In this document: in pieces, positions 52,001-56,600 of the stretch
Layout of the letters: every line of letters begins with the position of its first letter
How positions within the stretch are numbered: the stretch's first letter is position 1
Assembly (NCBI RefSeq): GCF_019097595.1
Contig: NC_080720.1
Location: 20,258,352-20,322,351 of the forward strand
DNA length: 64,000 nucleotides
Source: Hemibagrus wyckioides
Taxonomy: Eukaryota > Chordata > Actinopteri > Siluriformes > Bagridae
Direction of reading: 5' to 3'
Notes under the pieces: model-generated
What the model was told of the DNA's origin: nothing
Databases searched by the model: none
The model's input: the letters and a program-made list of their open reading frames with translations, nothing else
Translations under genes and position numbers: made by a program

Positions 52001-53072
52001 ACGGAAAGCAGATCAGTGTGCCAAATGCCGCCATCAAGCAGCTCACAATAATCATGAAATGACATACAAGGATCACCTAGAGAATACATTTTTCCACAAG
52101 AAAGACAGAAGTGCTAGAGACCAAACCGATTACAAGAATGTGAATGCACAGAGAACAATGCCCTGTAGTGAACAGCTGTTTCTCCATGTTTCTCTCCGAG
52201 TATGTGATTTAGAGCAGTTGCTGACAACCAAGCGTAAAAATTATCCAAGGGCAAAGACTGTAAGTAAGGTTGCAATGTCACAGCTTAGTCCACACCAAAA
52301 TGTGTGGAAAGCTTATAGAAGGCATTTTCTCTGGTTGCATTTAGATTATATTAGGGAGTTAGGTCAGATTTAGTTGAAGCTTGGAGATCTGCAGACACGT
52401 TTTTTTTAAACACACTGTGGTGTACTCACCAAGCACCTGACTGAAGAGTAACTGCTCCAGATCTCCAAGAACTGTGACCACTAGCTCTGGATCCACCTTC
52501 AAAAAGGGCTTATCACCACCTTCCTCACCTTGGCCTTTGGCCTCAGAGTCCCCCTGACCCCCAGCTGCAGTCTTCCTGCCTGCAGCCTTTGCCTTGCTGG
52601 AAAGGATGTCATCGTCTGACTTTCCATCATCTGCAGCTTTGCTAAGAGGCTTTACTTCCGCATAAGGACCCCGAGGGATGCGGCTTTGGGTCTTGCCCAG
52701 GGCTCCAGGAGCAGCAAGTGGGGTAAAGGGTTTGGGTTTGGCCTGGAACAAAGAATGTTCTGACTTAGACAGATTCCGTGATAGCTGGGCACTACCAGGC
52801 CCTCCTCCTCCTCCTCCACCGCCTGTTGGCTTTGGCTTGCCTGTCTTGAGGTGGCTAGTACTGGCCTTGCTCATGTCGTCGCACCACTTGGGTTCGTAGA
52901 GCTGCATCTTCTTCTCTGCATCCGTTAGGACAGCTAGGTTGGTCAGAGACCTTTGCTTGCGCAGGTTGGTGGGCACAGGGATGCGTCCCTCTGTGCTACC
53001 CGTGCGGTAGACCTTCAGCTCACTCCGTGCCACATTCTGTGGTACTCCTGACTTCCCCCTTTTGGCAGCCAT
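33..53072 (-). CDS. nav1: nav1, neuron navigator 1 (23 chained exons, 3' end outside window)
   Basis: Neuron navigators are microtubule plus-end-tracking proteins acting in growth cones and migrating neurons; the family ends in an AAA+ ATPase domain. Twenty-three exons were chained by homology to remembered NAV1 and by GT-AG borders. Every junction keeps phase, giving about 1455 residues against roughly 1880 for the human protein. Diagnostic blocks appear in family order: [75 protein letters not shown] [42 protein letters not shown] and [13 protein letters not shown]2 and NAV3 carry an N-terminal calponin-homology domain; none is seen here, and the exon 1 sequence matches NAV1. The ATPase, with its Walker motifs, lies past position 1. 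The paralogue (nav1a or nav1b) cannot be told. Confidence 0.95.
353..448 (-). CDS. nav1: nav1 exon 22
   Basis: A 96-nt phase-0 exon encoding [20 protein letters not shown] and [12 protein letters not shown], matching NAV1 (LKQQEFFLGCSKVSGKVDWKMLDEAVFQVFK). Borders are TTCACATAG and AAG|GTGAGT. Confidence 0.94.
547..638 (-). CDS. nav1: nav1 exon 21
   Basis: A 92-nt exon after TTTGTGGCAG. It encodes [20 protein letters not shown] and [10 protein letters not shown], matching NAV1 EEVTLRVVVRMPPQHI. It begins the folded region that precedes the AAA+ domain. The donor GAG|GTATGT ends in phase 0. Confidence 0.92.
639..1210 (-). other. Intron between exons 20 and 21
   Basis: AT-rich; holds the interspersed repeat at 900-1125 and nothing else recognisable. 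Confidence 0.85.
900..1125 (+). repeat. Degenerate fish interspersed repeat
   Basis: Reads GGGGCAATCTAGTGTAGCCA, then GGTATGTTTTTGAGATGTGG and GGAGCTGTGAGACAGCATGC, matching a common fish repeat. It lies in the intron between exons 20 and 21. A second copy is at 37565-37780. Confidence 0.6.
1211..1388 (-). CDS. nav1: nav1 exon 20
   Basis: A 178-nt exon after TTTTCATGCAG. It encodes [20 protein letters not shown], finishing the coiled coil, then a Ser-rich linker with [16 protein letters not shown]. It matches NAV1 (EVDLLKAENDRLK; SSPRRSLGLALTHSFG). The donor ACAG|GTGAGG leaves phase 1. Confidence 0.93.
1471..1504. repeat. TG microsatellite
   Basis: A GT/TG run with one interruption, just inside the intron between exons 19 and 20. 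Confidence 0.9.
1536..1698 (-). CDS. nav1: nav1 exon 19 (second coiled coil)
   Basis: A 163-nt exon after TACTTCAG. It encodes an acidic lead ([12 protein letters not shown]), then [20 protein letters not shown] and [19 protein letters not shown]. This is the second coiled coil, among the best-conserved navigator stretches. The donor CAG|GTGTGT ends in phase 0. Confidence 0.95.
1811..1980 (-). CDS. nav1: nav1 exon 18
   Basis: A 170-nt exon after TGTTTCTGCAG. It encodes [39 protein letters not shown], and a Ser/Thr-rich tail. It matches NAV1 ([39 protein letters not shown]) apart from a shortened basic loop. The donor CTGG|GTAAGA leaves phase 2. Confidence 0.95.
1981..2656 (-). other. Intron between microexon 17 and exon 18
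   Basis: AT-rich sequence with no repeat family or frame recognised. Confidence 0.85.
2657..2665 (-). CDS. nav1: nav1 exon 17, 9-nt microexon (Val-Tyr-Glu)
   Basis: Minus-strand sequence CTCTCCTTTAAG|GTGTATGAG|GTGAGT: nine bases with a long pyrimidine tract before the acceptor and a strong donor. It supplies VYE between exon 16 (KKSW) and exon 18 (LRSSFN), restoring the NAV1 sequence SWVYELRSSFN exactly. Without it the reading frame is kept but these three residues are missing. A TGC lies about 22 bases upstream of the exon. Confidence 0.9.
2666..4019 (-). other. Intron between exon 16 and microexon 17
   Basis: Holds the GA tract near the microexon and a pyrimidine-rich stretch feeding its acceptor; the rest looks unstructured. 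Confidence 0.85.
2757..2821. repeat. GA-rich microsatellite
   Basis: Imperfect GAGA tract in the intron after exon 16, about 90 bases upstream of microexon 17 in transcript order. Confidence 0.85.
4020..4141 (-). CDS. nav1: nav1 exon 16 (lysine-rich linker)
   Basis: A 122-nt exon after CTCTATAG. It encodes [20 protein letters not shown] and [20 protein letters not shown], ending in Trp before TGG|GTAAGA. The hexalysine run precedes the conserved W(VYE)LRSSF motif and could bind acidic surfaces such as tubulin tails; that role is inference. Confidence 0.94.
4264..4375 (-). CDS. nav1: nav1 exon 15 (end of first coiled coil)
   Basis: A 112-nt exon after TACTTGCAG encoding [20 protein letters not shown] then [17 protein letters not shown]. 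It matches NAV1 (TELLDLRETIDFLKKKNSEAQAVIQGALN). The coiled coil ends before STPDSTPK. The donor CAAAG|GTAAAA leaves phase 1. Confidence 0.94.
4376..5852 (-). other. Intron between exons 14 and 15
   Basis: AT-rich, with an A-run near 4956-4970 and a CA-rich stretch (5830-5847) beside the exon 14 donor. Nothing else seen. Confidence 0.85.
5853..5936 (-). CDS. nav1: nav1 exon 14 (coiled coil, continued)
   Basis: An 84-nt phase-0 exon encoding [20 protein letters not shown] then LSVSSDQK, matching the family core [10 protein letters not shown]. It continues the heptad pattern of exon 13. The donor AAG|GTAAGT runs directly into a GT-rich intronic tract. Confidence 0.95.
6669..6713. repeat. CA microsatellite
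   Basis: Interrupted CA run in the intron between exons 13 and 14. Confidence 0.85.
6990..7345 (+). repeat. Degenerate fish interspersed repeat (SINE-like)
   Basis: Segments such as GCAGGCTAACACCTGCTTCC, AAGCCAGTGCATCTTTTCAA, GAGGAAAGTGCTATCTACCC and TACATGAGCCCACAGACAGT match a known fish repeat from memory. It lies between exons 13 and 14. Confidence 0.6.
7637..7714 (-). CDS. nav1: nav1 exon 13 (coiled coil, first part)
   Basis: A 78-nt phase-0 exon encoding [20 protein letters not shown] then NQLSAN. Leu and Ala fall at heptad positions, marking the start of the first navigator coiled coil. Borders are CTTCACAG and AAC|GTATGT. Confidence 0.95.
7715..8045 (-). other. Intron between microexon 12 and exon 13
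   Basis: Nothing recognisable in 331 bases. Confidence 0.85.
8046..8069 (-). CDS. nav1: nav1 exon 12, 24-nt microexon
   Basis: Twenty-four bases between GCGTTCTCAG and GTAAG encode TEERMQGE, matching NAV1 AEERMQSE directly before the coiled coil. The exon is phase 0 at both ends, so skipping is frame-neutral. A TGC lies about 10 bases upstream of the acceptor AG, the position typical of neural microexons controlled by SRRM4; that regulation is inference. Confidence 0.92.
8309..8361 (-). CDS. nav1: nav1 exon 11
   Basis: A short 53-nt exon between CTTTTTCAG and GTAAGT. With the incoming G it encodes [18 protein letters not shown], matching NAV1 [18 protein letters not shown]. It ends in phase 0 before microexon 12. 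Confidence 0.93.
8362..9267 (-). other. Intron between exons 10 and 11
   Basis: AT-rich; only the TAA microsatellite stands out. Confidence 0.85.
9170..9220. repeat. TAA microsatellite
   Basis: An uninterrupted AAT/TAA run about 47 bases from the donor of exon 10, so it lies near the 5' end of that intron. Confidence 0.95.
9268..9444 (-). CDS. nav1: nav1 exon 10
   Basis: A 177-nt exon after TCTTTCACAG. It encodes [20 protein letters not shown], then [20 protein letters not shown] and PGED, closely matching NAV1 ([37 protein letters not shown]). The repeated RSNS and RSGSF motifs resemble basophilic-kinase sites, which is inference. The donor GATG|GTGAGG leaves phase 1. Confidence 0.95.
9445..10619 (-). 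other. Intron between exons 9 and 10
   Basis: About 70 percent is the fold-back Tc1 derivative (9679-10497). Confidence 0.85.
9679..10497. mobile_element. Fold-back Tc1 derivative, second copy
   Basis: It begins TACACTCACTGTCCACTTTA and ends with a degraded CATACCTAATAAACC. The left side contains TCTCCTGGGATTTTCATACA, and the right side contains the inverse relation (GAAAATCCCTAGAGATCA; CTGAAATACTCAAACCAGGC), so the two arms are inverted copies of the same transposase segment. It shares the middle block (TTAGCTGAGAACAGTGATCT) with the 58.6-59.2 kb copy. No coding capacity remains. It occupies most of the intron between exons 9 and 10. Confidence 0.75.
10620..10774 (-). CDS. nav1: nav1 exon 9
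   Basis: A 155-nt exon after TTTCTGCAG. It encodes [20 protein letters not shown], then a Ser/Pro-rich stretch ending TPPTNV. The [10 protein letters not shown] core matches NAV1 ([11 protein letters not shown]). The donor GTGG|GTGAGT leaves phase 1. Confidence 0.93.
10775..11498 (-). other. Intron between microexon 8 and exon 9
   Basis: AT-rich; no repeat or frame recognised. The 300-base intron on the other side of the microexon (11526-11825) is also empty. Confidence 0.85.
11499..11525 (-). CDS. nav1: nav1 exon 8, 27-nt microexon
   Basis: Between ACTGACAG and GTACTT lie 27 bases encoding NTLPKQGL plus two split codons. The match to the human NAV1 segment RNTLPKKGLR fixes it as coding. 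It is divisible by three with phase 2 in and out, so skipping would keep the frame. A second AG (CTCTCAG) lies 16 bases before the used acceptor. Confidence 0.9.
11826..12233 (-). CDS. nav1: nav1 exon 7
   Basis: A 408-nt exon after TGTAACAG. It encodes [20 protein letters not shown] (human AKSFVKPPSLANLDKVNSNS), [13 protein letters not shown], and [20 protein letters not shown], ending TLNDR. The segment is low-complexity Ser/Pro-rich. The donor GACAG|GTGGGC is acceptable and leaves phase 2, completed by microexon 8. Confidence 0.94.
12234..12970 (-). other. Intron between exons 6 and 7
   Basis: Holds a short GAA-rich stretch near 12694-12722 and the SINE-like repeat at 12777-12925. Confidence 0.85.
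12777..12925 (+). repeat. Fish SINE-like repeat
   Basis: Contains GTTAGGAAGCTGGGGTCAGA, ACAGAGAGGGTTAAGAGTCC and TGATCAGTAACCCAGAGACT, a familiar short repeat abundant in otophysan fish. It lies between exons 6 and 7. Confidence 0.65.
12971..13718 (-). CDS. nav1: nav1 exon 6 (longest exon)
   Basis: A 748-nt exon covering about residues 517-766. Landmarks are [41 protein letters not shown] (a further SxIP-like motif), [20 protein letters not shown] and [19 protein letters not shown]. The region is basic and Ser/Pro/Lys-rich, typical of the navigator microtubule-binding stretch. The acceptor reads TTAG|CAG|CACC, a tandem NAGNAG site that could add or drop one Ala; starts at 13718 and 13715 both keep frame. 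The donor CCAAG|GTAAGA leaves phase 2. Confidence 0.95.
13719..15933 (-). other. Intron between exons 5 and 6
   Basis: AT-rich, with one interspersed repeat fragment at 14838-14945 and a G8 run near 15747. No coding sequence seen. Confidence 0.8.
14838..14945 (+). repeat. Fish interspersed repeat fragment
   Basis: GTGATGGACTGGTGTCCCAT, CAGGGTGTATTCCTGCCTCG and a trailing ATAAAGCAGTTACTGAAAGT mark a common fish repeat tail. It lies in the intron between exons 5 and 6. Confidence 0.65.
15934..16237 (-). CDS. nav1: nav1 exon 5
   Basis: A 304-nt exon after TCTTTTCAG. It encodes [20 protein letters not shown], a Lys/Ser-rich stretch, [12 protein letters not shown], and [18 protein letters not shown]. 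These match human NAV1 (TDSEKRSLAESGLSWFSE; SPITHTAQSALKVAG). The basic, proline-rich composition fits the microtubule-binding half of the protein. The donor GGCAG|GTGAGA leaves phase 1. Confidence 0.95.
18590..18836 (+). repeat. SINE-like fish interspersed repeat
   Basis: Contains GGCTGCTCCCTGTTTGGGGT, GGATGCCCTTCCTGATGCAA, GGGCTTGGGACCGGCACTAA and CCCGGGAATCGAATCCAGGC, a repeat I recognise from many fish genomes. It directly abuts the Tigger-like element at 18843. Confidence 0.7.
18843..19589. mobile_element. Non-autonomous Tigger/pogo-like element (747 bp)
   Basis: Ends are CAGTAATACCTC and GAGGTGTTACTG, imperfect inverted repeats flanked by TA on both sides (18841-18842, 19590-19591). 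The left end continues into GGTTACGTTCC, and inner sequence contains TTTCGCGGATG and GCCGCGAAT, typical of pogo-type ends in fish. There is no transposase frame. Confidence 0.75.
19690..20130 (+). mobile_element. Tc1-like transposase relic, internally deleted
   Basis: It reads GTATTTCTATAAACGCTTAT then GGGATTTTCCTGCACAACAG, corresponding to the N-terminal part of the transposase. It then jumps to C-terminal sequence (TTTGCGATGTGGTAGAACAA; ATCATGTCAACATGGACCAG; TTGTGGAATCCATGGCATAA). It is the same family as the fold-back copies, but in one orientation. Frameshifts and stops are frequent, so it is dead. Confidence 0.7.
21271..21409 (-). CDS. nav1: nav1 exon 4
   Basis: A 139-nt exon bounded by TTTGCAG|G and CATG|GTAAGT. 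It encodes [20 protein letters not shown] and [15 protein letters not shown], one of the most conserved navigator segments. It is flanked by two long introns (about 23 kb and 5 kb) and can accept either canonical exon 3 or the internal start exon at 28277-28341. Confidence 0.95.
21986..22011. repeat. CA microsatellite
   Basis: Pure CA run in intron 3. Confidence 0.9.
22845..23350 (+). mobile_element. Degraded LINE reverse-transcriptase fragment
   Basis: Translation gives [20 protein letters not shown], then [20 protein letters not shown] in place of the usual [21 protein letters not shown] sequence, and further on [11 protein letters not shown]. The catalytic ADD is destroyed and frames shift. 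It is an old non-LTR relic in intron 3. Confidence 0.6.
23430..23810. mobile_element. Tc1-like deletion derivative
   Basis: The first part reads antisense to transposase (ACACAGTGTGAAGCACAAAA; TTTCACTGAAACTAAGAGGC). From about 23555 it reads sense (TTCCAGAATGACAATGCCTC; GAACACCTTTGGGATGAACT), covering the last catalytic region. The two halves join abruptly, so it is a rearranged non-coding copy abutting the LINE relic. Confidence 0.65.
27206..27278. repeat. GA-rich microsatellite
   Basis: Imperfect GAGA tract in intron 3. Confidence 0.85.
28265..28400 (-). promoter_or_regulatory. CpG-rich patch around the internal start exon
   Basis: About a dozen CpG pairs occur in roughly 135 bases, unlike the CpG-poor introns around it. 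It contains GACGTC (28321-28326), a CRE-like core, and CACGTG (28329-28334), an E-box, although both lie within the predicted coding exon. A CT/GT microsatellite lies just upstream in the transcription direction. This fits a small internal promoter without a TATA box. Confidence 0.4.
28277..28341 (-). CDS. Candidate internal first coding exon (short nav1 isoform)
   Basis: An ATG at 28341 in good context (AAAATGA) opens 21 codons, [20 protein letters not shown] then F, and ends with two bases before a consensus-like donor, AT|GTGAGT, at 28277. Canonical exon 4 needs exactly two incoming bases; AT plus G gives Met, followed by WDESSS. The exon sits in the most CpG-dense stretch of intron 3, as expected for an internal promoter. 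The product would lack residues 1-369 of the main form, including the exon 1 SxIP motif. Shorter NAV1 isoforms with internal starts are, as I remember, annotated in mammals, but that was not checked. Without RNA evidence this stays a prediction. Confidence 0.6.
28440..28496. repeat. Compound CT/GT microsatellite
   Basis: A CT run followed by a GT run, just upstream (minus-strand sense) of the internal start exon. Confidence 0.95.
31319..31379. repeat. TTA/TAA inverted microsatellite
   Basis: About eleven TAT/ATT triplets switch to AAT triplets, making a self-complementary tract. Confidence 0.95.
33834..33876. repeat. CA microsatellite
   Basis: Pure CA run of about 21 units in intron 3. Confidence 0.95.
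34620..34680. repeat. CT microsatellite with GT tail
   Basis: CT run with small interruptions, ending in TGTGTGTATG. Confidence 0.9.
35187..35229. repeat. GA microsatellite
   Basis: GA run with terminal CAGACAGA variation. Confidence 0.9.
37565..37780 (+). repeat. Degenerate fish interspersed repeat, second copy
   Basis: ATTCACACCTATGGCCAATT, TGTTTTTGGAATGTGTAAGG and GGAGAACCCAAAGGAAAATG are the same family as 900-1125, more diverged. Confidence 0.6.
38530..38558 (+). repeat. Left terminal inverted repeat of the Tc1-like element
   Basis: Twenty-nine bases beginning CACTATATTGCC, preceded by TA, are the exact reverse complement of 39749-39777. Confidence 0.95.
38664..39695 (+). CDS. Tc1-like transposase, DD34E, full length
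   Basis: The transposase cuts and pastes its own element into TA sites. I start at the ATG of [11 protein letters not shown] (38664), the usual start in this fish family, giving 343 residues, the normal Tc1 length; an in-frame ATG 11 codons upstream (38631) is possible. The N-terminal half shows helix-turn-helix DNA-binding sequence ([20 protein letters not shown]) and an AT-hook-like GRPRK linker. The catalytic triad is present: Asp154 (WSDESRF), Asp245 (QHDCAPVH) and Glu280 (NPIEHLWDE), with 34 residues between the last two. A glycine-rich [13 protein letters not shown] box lies between. No stop or frameshift interrupts it. Activity is not known. Confidence 0.95.
   Translation: MGRSQELSEFQHGTVIGCHLCNKSSREISSLLNIPQSTVSCIIRTWKCLGMTATQPRSGRPRKLTEQGKRMLRRIVRRGRQLSAESIATDLQTLCGLQISSRTVCRDLHAMGFHGRAAASKPYITKCNAKRRMQWCKARRHWTLEQWRRVLWSDESRFSIWQSDGRVWVWRLPGERYLSDCIVPSVKFGGGGIMVWGCFSGAGLSPLVPVKGTLNASAYQDILDNSMLPTLWEQFGAGPFLFQHDCAPVHKARSIKTWMTESGVDELDWPAQSPDLNPIEHLWDELERRLRARPSRPTSVCDLTNALQEEWSKIPINTLLNLVDSLPRRVEAVIAAKGGPTSY
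39749..39777 (-). repeat. Right terminal inverted repeat of the Tc1-like element
   Basis: Ends in GGCAATATAGTG followed by TA; exact inverted match to the left end. Confidence 0.95.
42640..43610 (+). mobile_element. L2-like LINE relic with a nested second LINE tail
   Basis: Three colinear pieces of reverse transcriptase are readable: [20 protein letters not shown], then [12 protein letters not shown] and [19 protein letters not shown], then a degraded DDSAIVG-like palm motif near 43430-43460. Between 43205 and 43420 lies foreign sequence ending CTTGCCTTGACTTGATCTCA, resembling the 3' tail of another LINE. All frames are broken. Confidence 0.55.
44254..44613 (-). CDS. nav1: nav1 exon 3
   Basis: A 360-nt exon after a TTTTTTCTCAG acceptor. 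It encodes [40 protein letters not shown] and a segment rich in Ser and Thr, then [21 protein letters not shown]. These match NAV1 closely. The Asp run comes from a GAT repeat near 44268-44282 (ATC on the plus strand). The donor AACGG|GTAAGA leaves phase 2. The next exon lies almost 23 kb away. Confidence 0.95.
45816..45864. repeat. TG microsatellite
   Basis: Interrupted GT run in the intron between exons 2 and 3. Confidence 0.85.
45995..46044. repeat. GA/GT compound microsatellite at the exon 2 donor
   Basis: A GA run followed by GT, ending four bases before the donor of exon 2; on the transcript this reads as CA repeats then CU repeats. Confidence 0.95.
46049..46151 (-). CDS. nav1: nav1 exon 2
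   Basis: A 103-nt exon following a TTGGCAG acceptor. It encodes [20 protein letters not shown] then EDTMSSLRG, the block shared by all navigators just before the Ser-rich region. Phase is 1 in and 2 out. The donor CACGG|GTAACA is immediately followed in the intron by a CA repeat and then a CT repeat (minus-strand sense). This is the exon on which the canonical exon 1 and the upstream 1a/1b module could both converge. Confidence 0.93.
46152..52429 (-). other. Intron 1
   Basis: About 6.3 kb of AT-rich sequence with a short CA repeat at 51931. No mobile element family recognised and no exon found. The pocket at 50200-51480 is particularly AT-rich. Confidence 0.8.
51931..51962. repeat. CA-rich microsatellite
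   Basis: Short interrupted CA run in intron 1. Confidence 0.8.
52430..53072 (-). CDS. nav1: nav1 exon 1 (main start; residues 1-214)
   Basis: The ATG at 53072 (GGGCATGGCT) is the first in-frame ATG; the frame upstream stays open to about 53123 without another ATG. Landmarks matching NAV1 are ELKVYRTGS (18-26), [26 protein letters not shown] (about 51-67), [12 protein letters not shown], and [16 protein letters not shown] from residue 130, which contains an SxIP EB-binding motif. The exon closes with [21 protein letters not shown] run of eight glycines (84-91) comes from a GGN repeat and is probably variable. The donor is CTTG|GTGAGT, leaving phase 1. Confidence 0.95.
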
Positions 53073-53600
53073 GCCCGCAACTTTGCTTTCCTTCCTGGAT
53101 GTATGTTCTCGTTCCTTGAGCAAGCTCTACTTTGCAAGCCAACCTCCTTTTCTATGCTACCCCCAAAGCTCTCCCTCTATGGGAGAGCATTTAGAGCAGC
53201 TTCAGCAAGGAGAAGAGGATAAAAGAAAAGAAGGAGAATCCACAGGCTCAGCTATTTCTTTCTTTCCTCCTCCCTCTCTGAGCAGGCAGGAAGAAAATGC
53301 TAATTCTGTCCTCCCTTTGCTTTTTCCTCCTTCCTTACGCCTTCCTGTCTGCCTGCTGCTTCACTGCTGCCCTAGCTCTCCCTTTCTTTCTGTCTCTCTG
53401 CACTCTTTCTTTCTCATTCATTTCTCTCCTCCCTTCACCAGACCCTACTACAGCTGAAATGCACAGCAACCGGGTAGCAGCAGAGGCAGACGCAACAACA
53501 ATCCCTCCCCCTTTTCTTCTCTTCCATCCTCCCCCTCCCTCTCTCTTTCCCTCTCTCTTACTAGGTAACATTTATCAATGTTTCACTCATTCTCAGCAGA
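53073..53600 (-). promoter_or_regulatory. 5' untranslated / promoter-side region of nav1 exon 1
   Basis: Upstream of the main ATG the minus strand is strongly purine-rich (GA/GGA tracts; CT-rich on the plus strand between about 53270 and 53560). No convincing splice acceptor lies close to the ATG, so transcription probably starts in or just above this stretch. No clear TATA box or CpG island is seen. The exact start site is unknown. Confidence 0.35.
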
Positions 53601-56600
53601 AAGTGTGAGAAGAAGAGGGCAATGAGTAAGTGCATGCTTTGATTTTAATCCGGCTCTAGAATAGAAGATCGGTTGATACGTTTCTGCAAAATTTATCCGA
53701 GCCCTTTGTTCTCTCGTCCCCTCCCCCACCGGATATGCACAGTCATTAAATTCACTGTTACTGTATTACATGGGGAAAATAAAATCCCCATGCCATTTAA
53801 TGTAGAAAAAATAATAATACTACACTGTTGTTCATAACTGGTTACATATCCATATTTTACCTATATAAATAATATTTTACACATTTAAGATTCTATAAAA
53901 TACAAGCAAATTATAGCAAGATATTTCAAATCTTTACTTAGTTATTTGACAGTTATGCTTGTTTGGAGCAGACAATGTCAAAGCAAGCTAGATTTTCCAT
54001 GATCACTTTTGTGAAACGCTAAGTAAAACCTCAAGAGGCTTAACCAGCATCAAACAATGTAAACTGGTGAGCCTCAAATAATGCAGAAAGTCATAATGCT
54101 GCTCAATCACTTCCAGCCTAACTATTATATAATTTTATTTTTTTTTTTTTACAAATAAGACTTCATTCTTGTATACCATTTGACATTTAGCTTCATCTTG
54201 CAGTATCTATACATGCTACGGATGAGGTATTTTGAGATGATCCCTAAGATCATCGTACATGACAGTCCTAGTACATATCTCTGTGGAGTATTCCACAATG
54301 CTCTGCTGGAAAAGCCGTCTCCATAGCAACCATGCTCCAGACATCACAACAGGCATAAGGGCTGTAGATTCCCAGCATGCCACAATGCACCGTGAAAATG
54401 GCGACAGAAAGCTTCAAATGTAGATATTAGGTTTTCCCTCTTGATTTCTGTATGCCCCAGTTCCTCATCATTCTTAGTGTGCATGACCGAGAATGAGCAC
54501 TGCTCAAAATGCCTGGGGCAACTGACCTGGTTATCACTATGTGTAAAGAAAAGCCTTAAAGCTCTCCCACTGAGATATAGATACTTTGTCAACCCCATGC
54601 TGATTGTGGGGGTAATTCTCAGTCACGCAAACTATTTGAAGTCACTGTGGGCTTAAAGGAAGTTAAAAGAATAGCCTCTATTGTCTTCCTTCATTACCAG
54701 TAGGCTGCTGATGTTACTGGCTATATCTGATGACATCACTGAGTTCACAGTAAACTTCCTGTAGCGATCACCACAGGAAGAAAAACTTGAGGATATTGAG
54801 TGTTGAAGTTCATTTTAAAACAAAAAAAATATTCTCTGTACAGTCACTTTTACGTCCAAAAGAGAGAAAAACATTGTTTATGTTCATGTGATAAACTCCA
54901 GTCACATACATTTACTTTATTAGAAGATTAGCACATAGAACATGCTTTTATTAGGATTATACATGAGAAATTAAATTGAACTGATATATTGCTGATGTAC
55001 TGTTGAATTCCGGAATTCTTCTGCGGTTGAATTCCGGATTGATCAGAAGTGTTTCAGAAAGTGATTGTTTGATATTAATGAGATTTGTTGTAATATGTTA
55101 CAGCTTTTTCAAATAGACTTCTATGGAAAATTACCTACTTAATTTAAGACTAGTAATAAAGATTGCATTTGATATATAACAGCAAAGACTAATCATTGAT
55201 ATGCTGAAGCTTTCTGTTAAAAAAGTTTCTATAGCTGTTGTTTTGAGTAGTCTGTTCAAGGAAGGTTCAAGGAAGTCCAGATGTGGCCATCAGTCTAATC
55301 TGATTCCCATGTCTGTGTGCCTCATTCTCATGTGCCACGTTGTTGTTTGGATACCCGGTTTAAGATCTACAGTGAATGGAACCAGTTTTTTTTCTGCTCA
55401 CTTGGTTCTGTGCCTTTATTTTGCTTCCATGTGTTAATGACTTTTGGAACTGTGTGTAGACTATGTGCTTTAAGAATTCAATTCCCAGCTTTGTCTTTGT
55501 CTCTCTTGAATACTGCTAGATTGTTTTTCTCGTTTATACATTTTGTAAGTCGTCTATGTGTAGGTTTAGTAGCACTGGGAGTAAGGTATAACTACCAGTA
55601 ATGTGCACTGAAAAAATGTGTAATAGTACAAAAGTATGCTATTTGAGACACAGTTTAAGACACTGGCTGATGTGACCACCCTTTCTCAGGAGAGGTTTCC
55701 CCCACATCTGCAGCCCATTGAAAGGCTAAGGCCAGCCAACAGCACAGCTGTCAGTAGACACGTGAGCATCCCCAAGGCTAAGGCTGCTCTGTTTGTGCCA
55801 TTACACCATGGAAATAAATGACAAAACCTGACAAAAAGTCAGGCAAAGGAGCTGGCCCCATGATTAATTTCACTACATCCTAAATACAAAAAAAAAACAT
55901 TTACAGTAAACAGTTGCAAAATATAAAAAAATATGTAGGCAAGTTTAGGCACATCAAAAGAAACTCAAGCAAAGCAAAGTTGTAAAAATTACAATGAAAG
56001 TTTAAAATTATTACTACATTGAAGACTAAACAGCAAAACATCCAATAAAAAATCAAGCTGGATTTGCATTTAACACTACACTGCATCTTAGGTGCACTTT
56101 CATGCAGTTTTCTAGGGAAATTGCTTTAAAGATTGTTCTAGGCTTCTTGGAGAACTTGCTGTACTTCTGTCTCTAGGGGTAAAATCACAGACAACCTCCA
56201 TGATGTTTTTATCAGAAAATATACAGTATAGAATATATAAAATTCCCACAACGCTTAGTCTATTTGGAACCTGTGAACACAACAGTCTAATTCAGTAGTC
56301 TTTTTTATACAATACTAATAAGGATTGTTAACATCTGACTTTAAATAAGCATCCTGGCAAAACCCAGTGATGTGAAGAATCCAATGAAAATGGTTCAACA
56401 ATAGTCTAATCTAGGAGAACAGATTTTTGTATCCAAAACCTAAACCCTGAGGGGCATCGAATCACAGGTCAAATAGCAGTGGTTGAAATTGGATCCTTAG
56501 ATCTGATCTACTGATTTAAAGGCTGGCATATGTCATTCCTGACCCTGCAACCATTTAAAAACCTTCACAGCTGCCTCCCTTTGAATAATTACTAGAAATC

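Noticed and set aside
53072..53123. Translation start 17 codons upstream of the exon 1 ATG
   Set aside because: The codon at 53123 is TTG, not ATG, and no in-frame ATG exists there.
53062..53608. Plus-strand frames opposite the nav1 5' region
   Set aside because: Their composition follows the CT-rich tract (Ser, Leu, Phe, Pro) and they resemble no protein.
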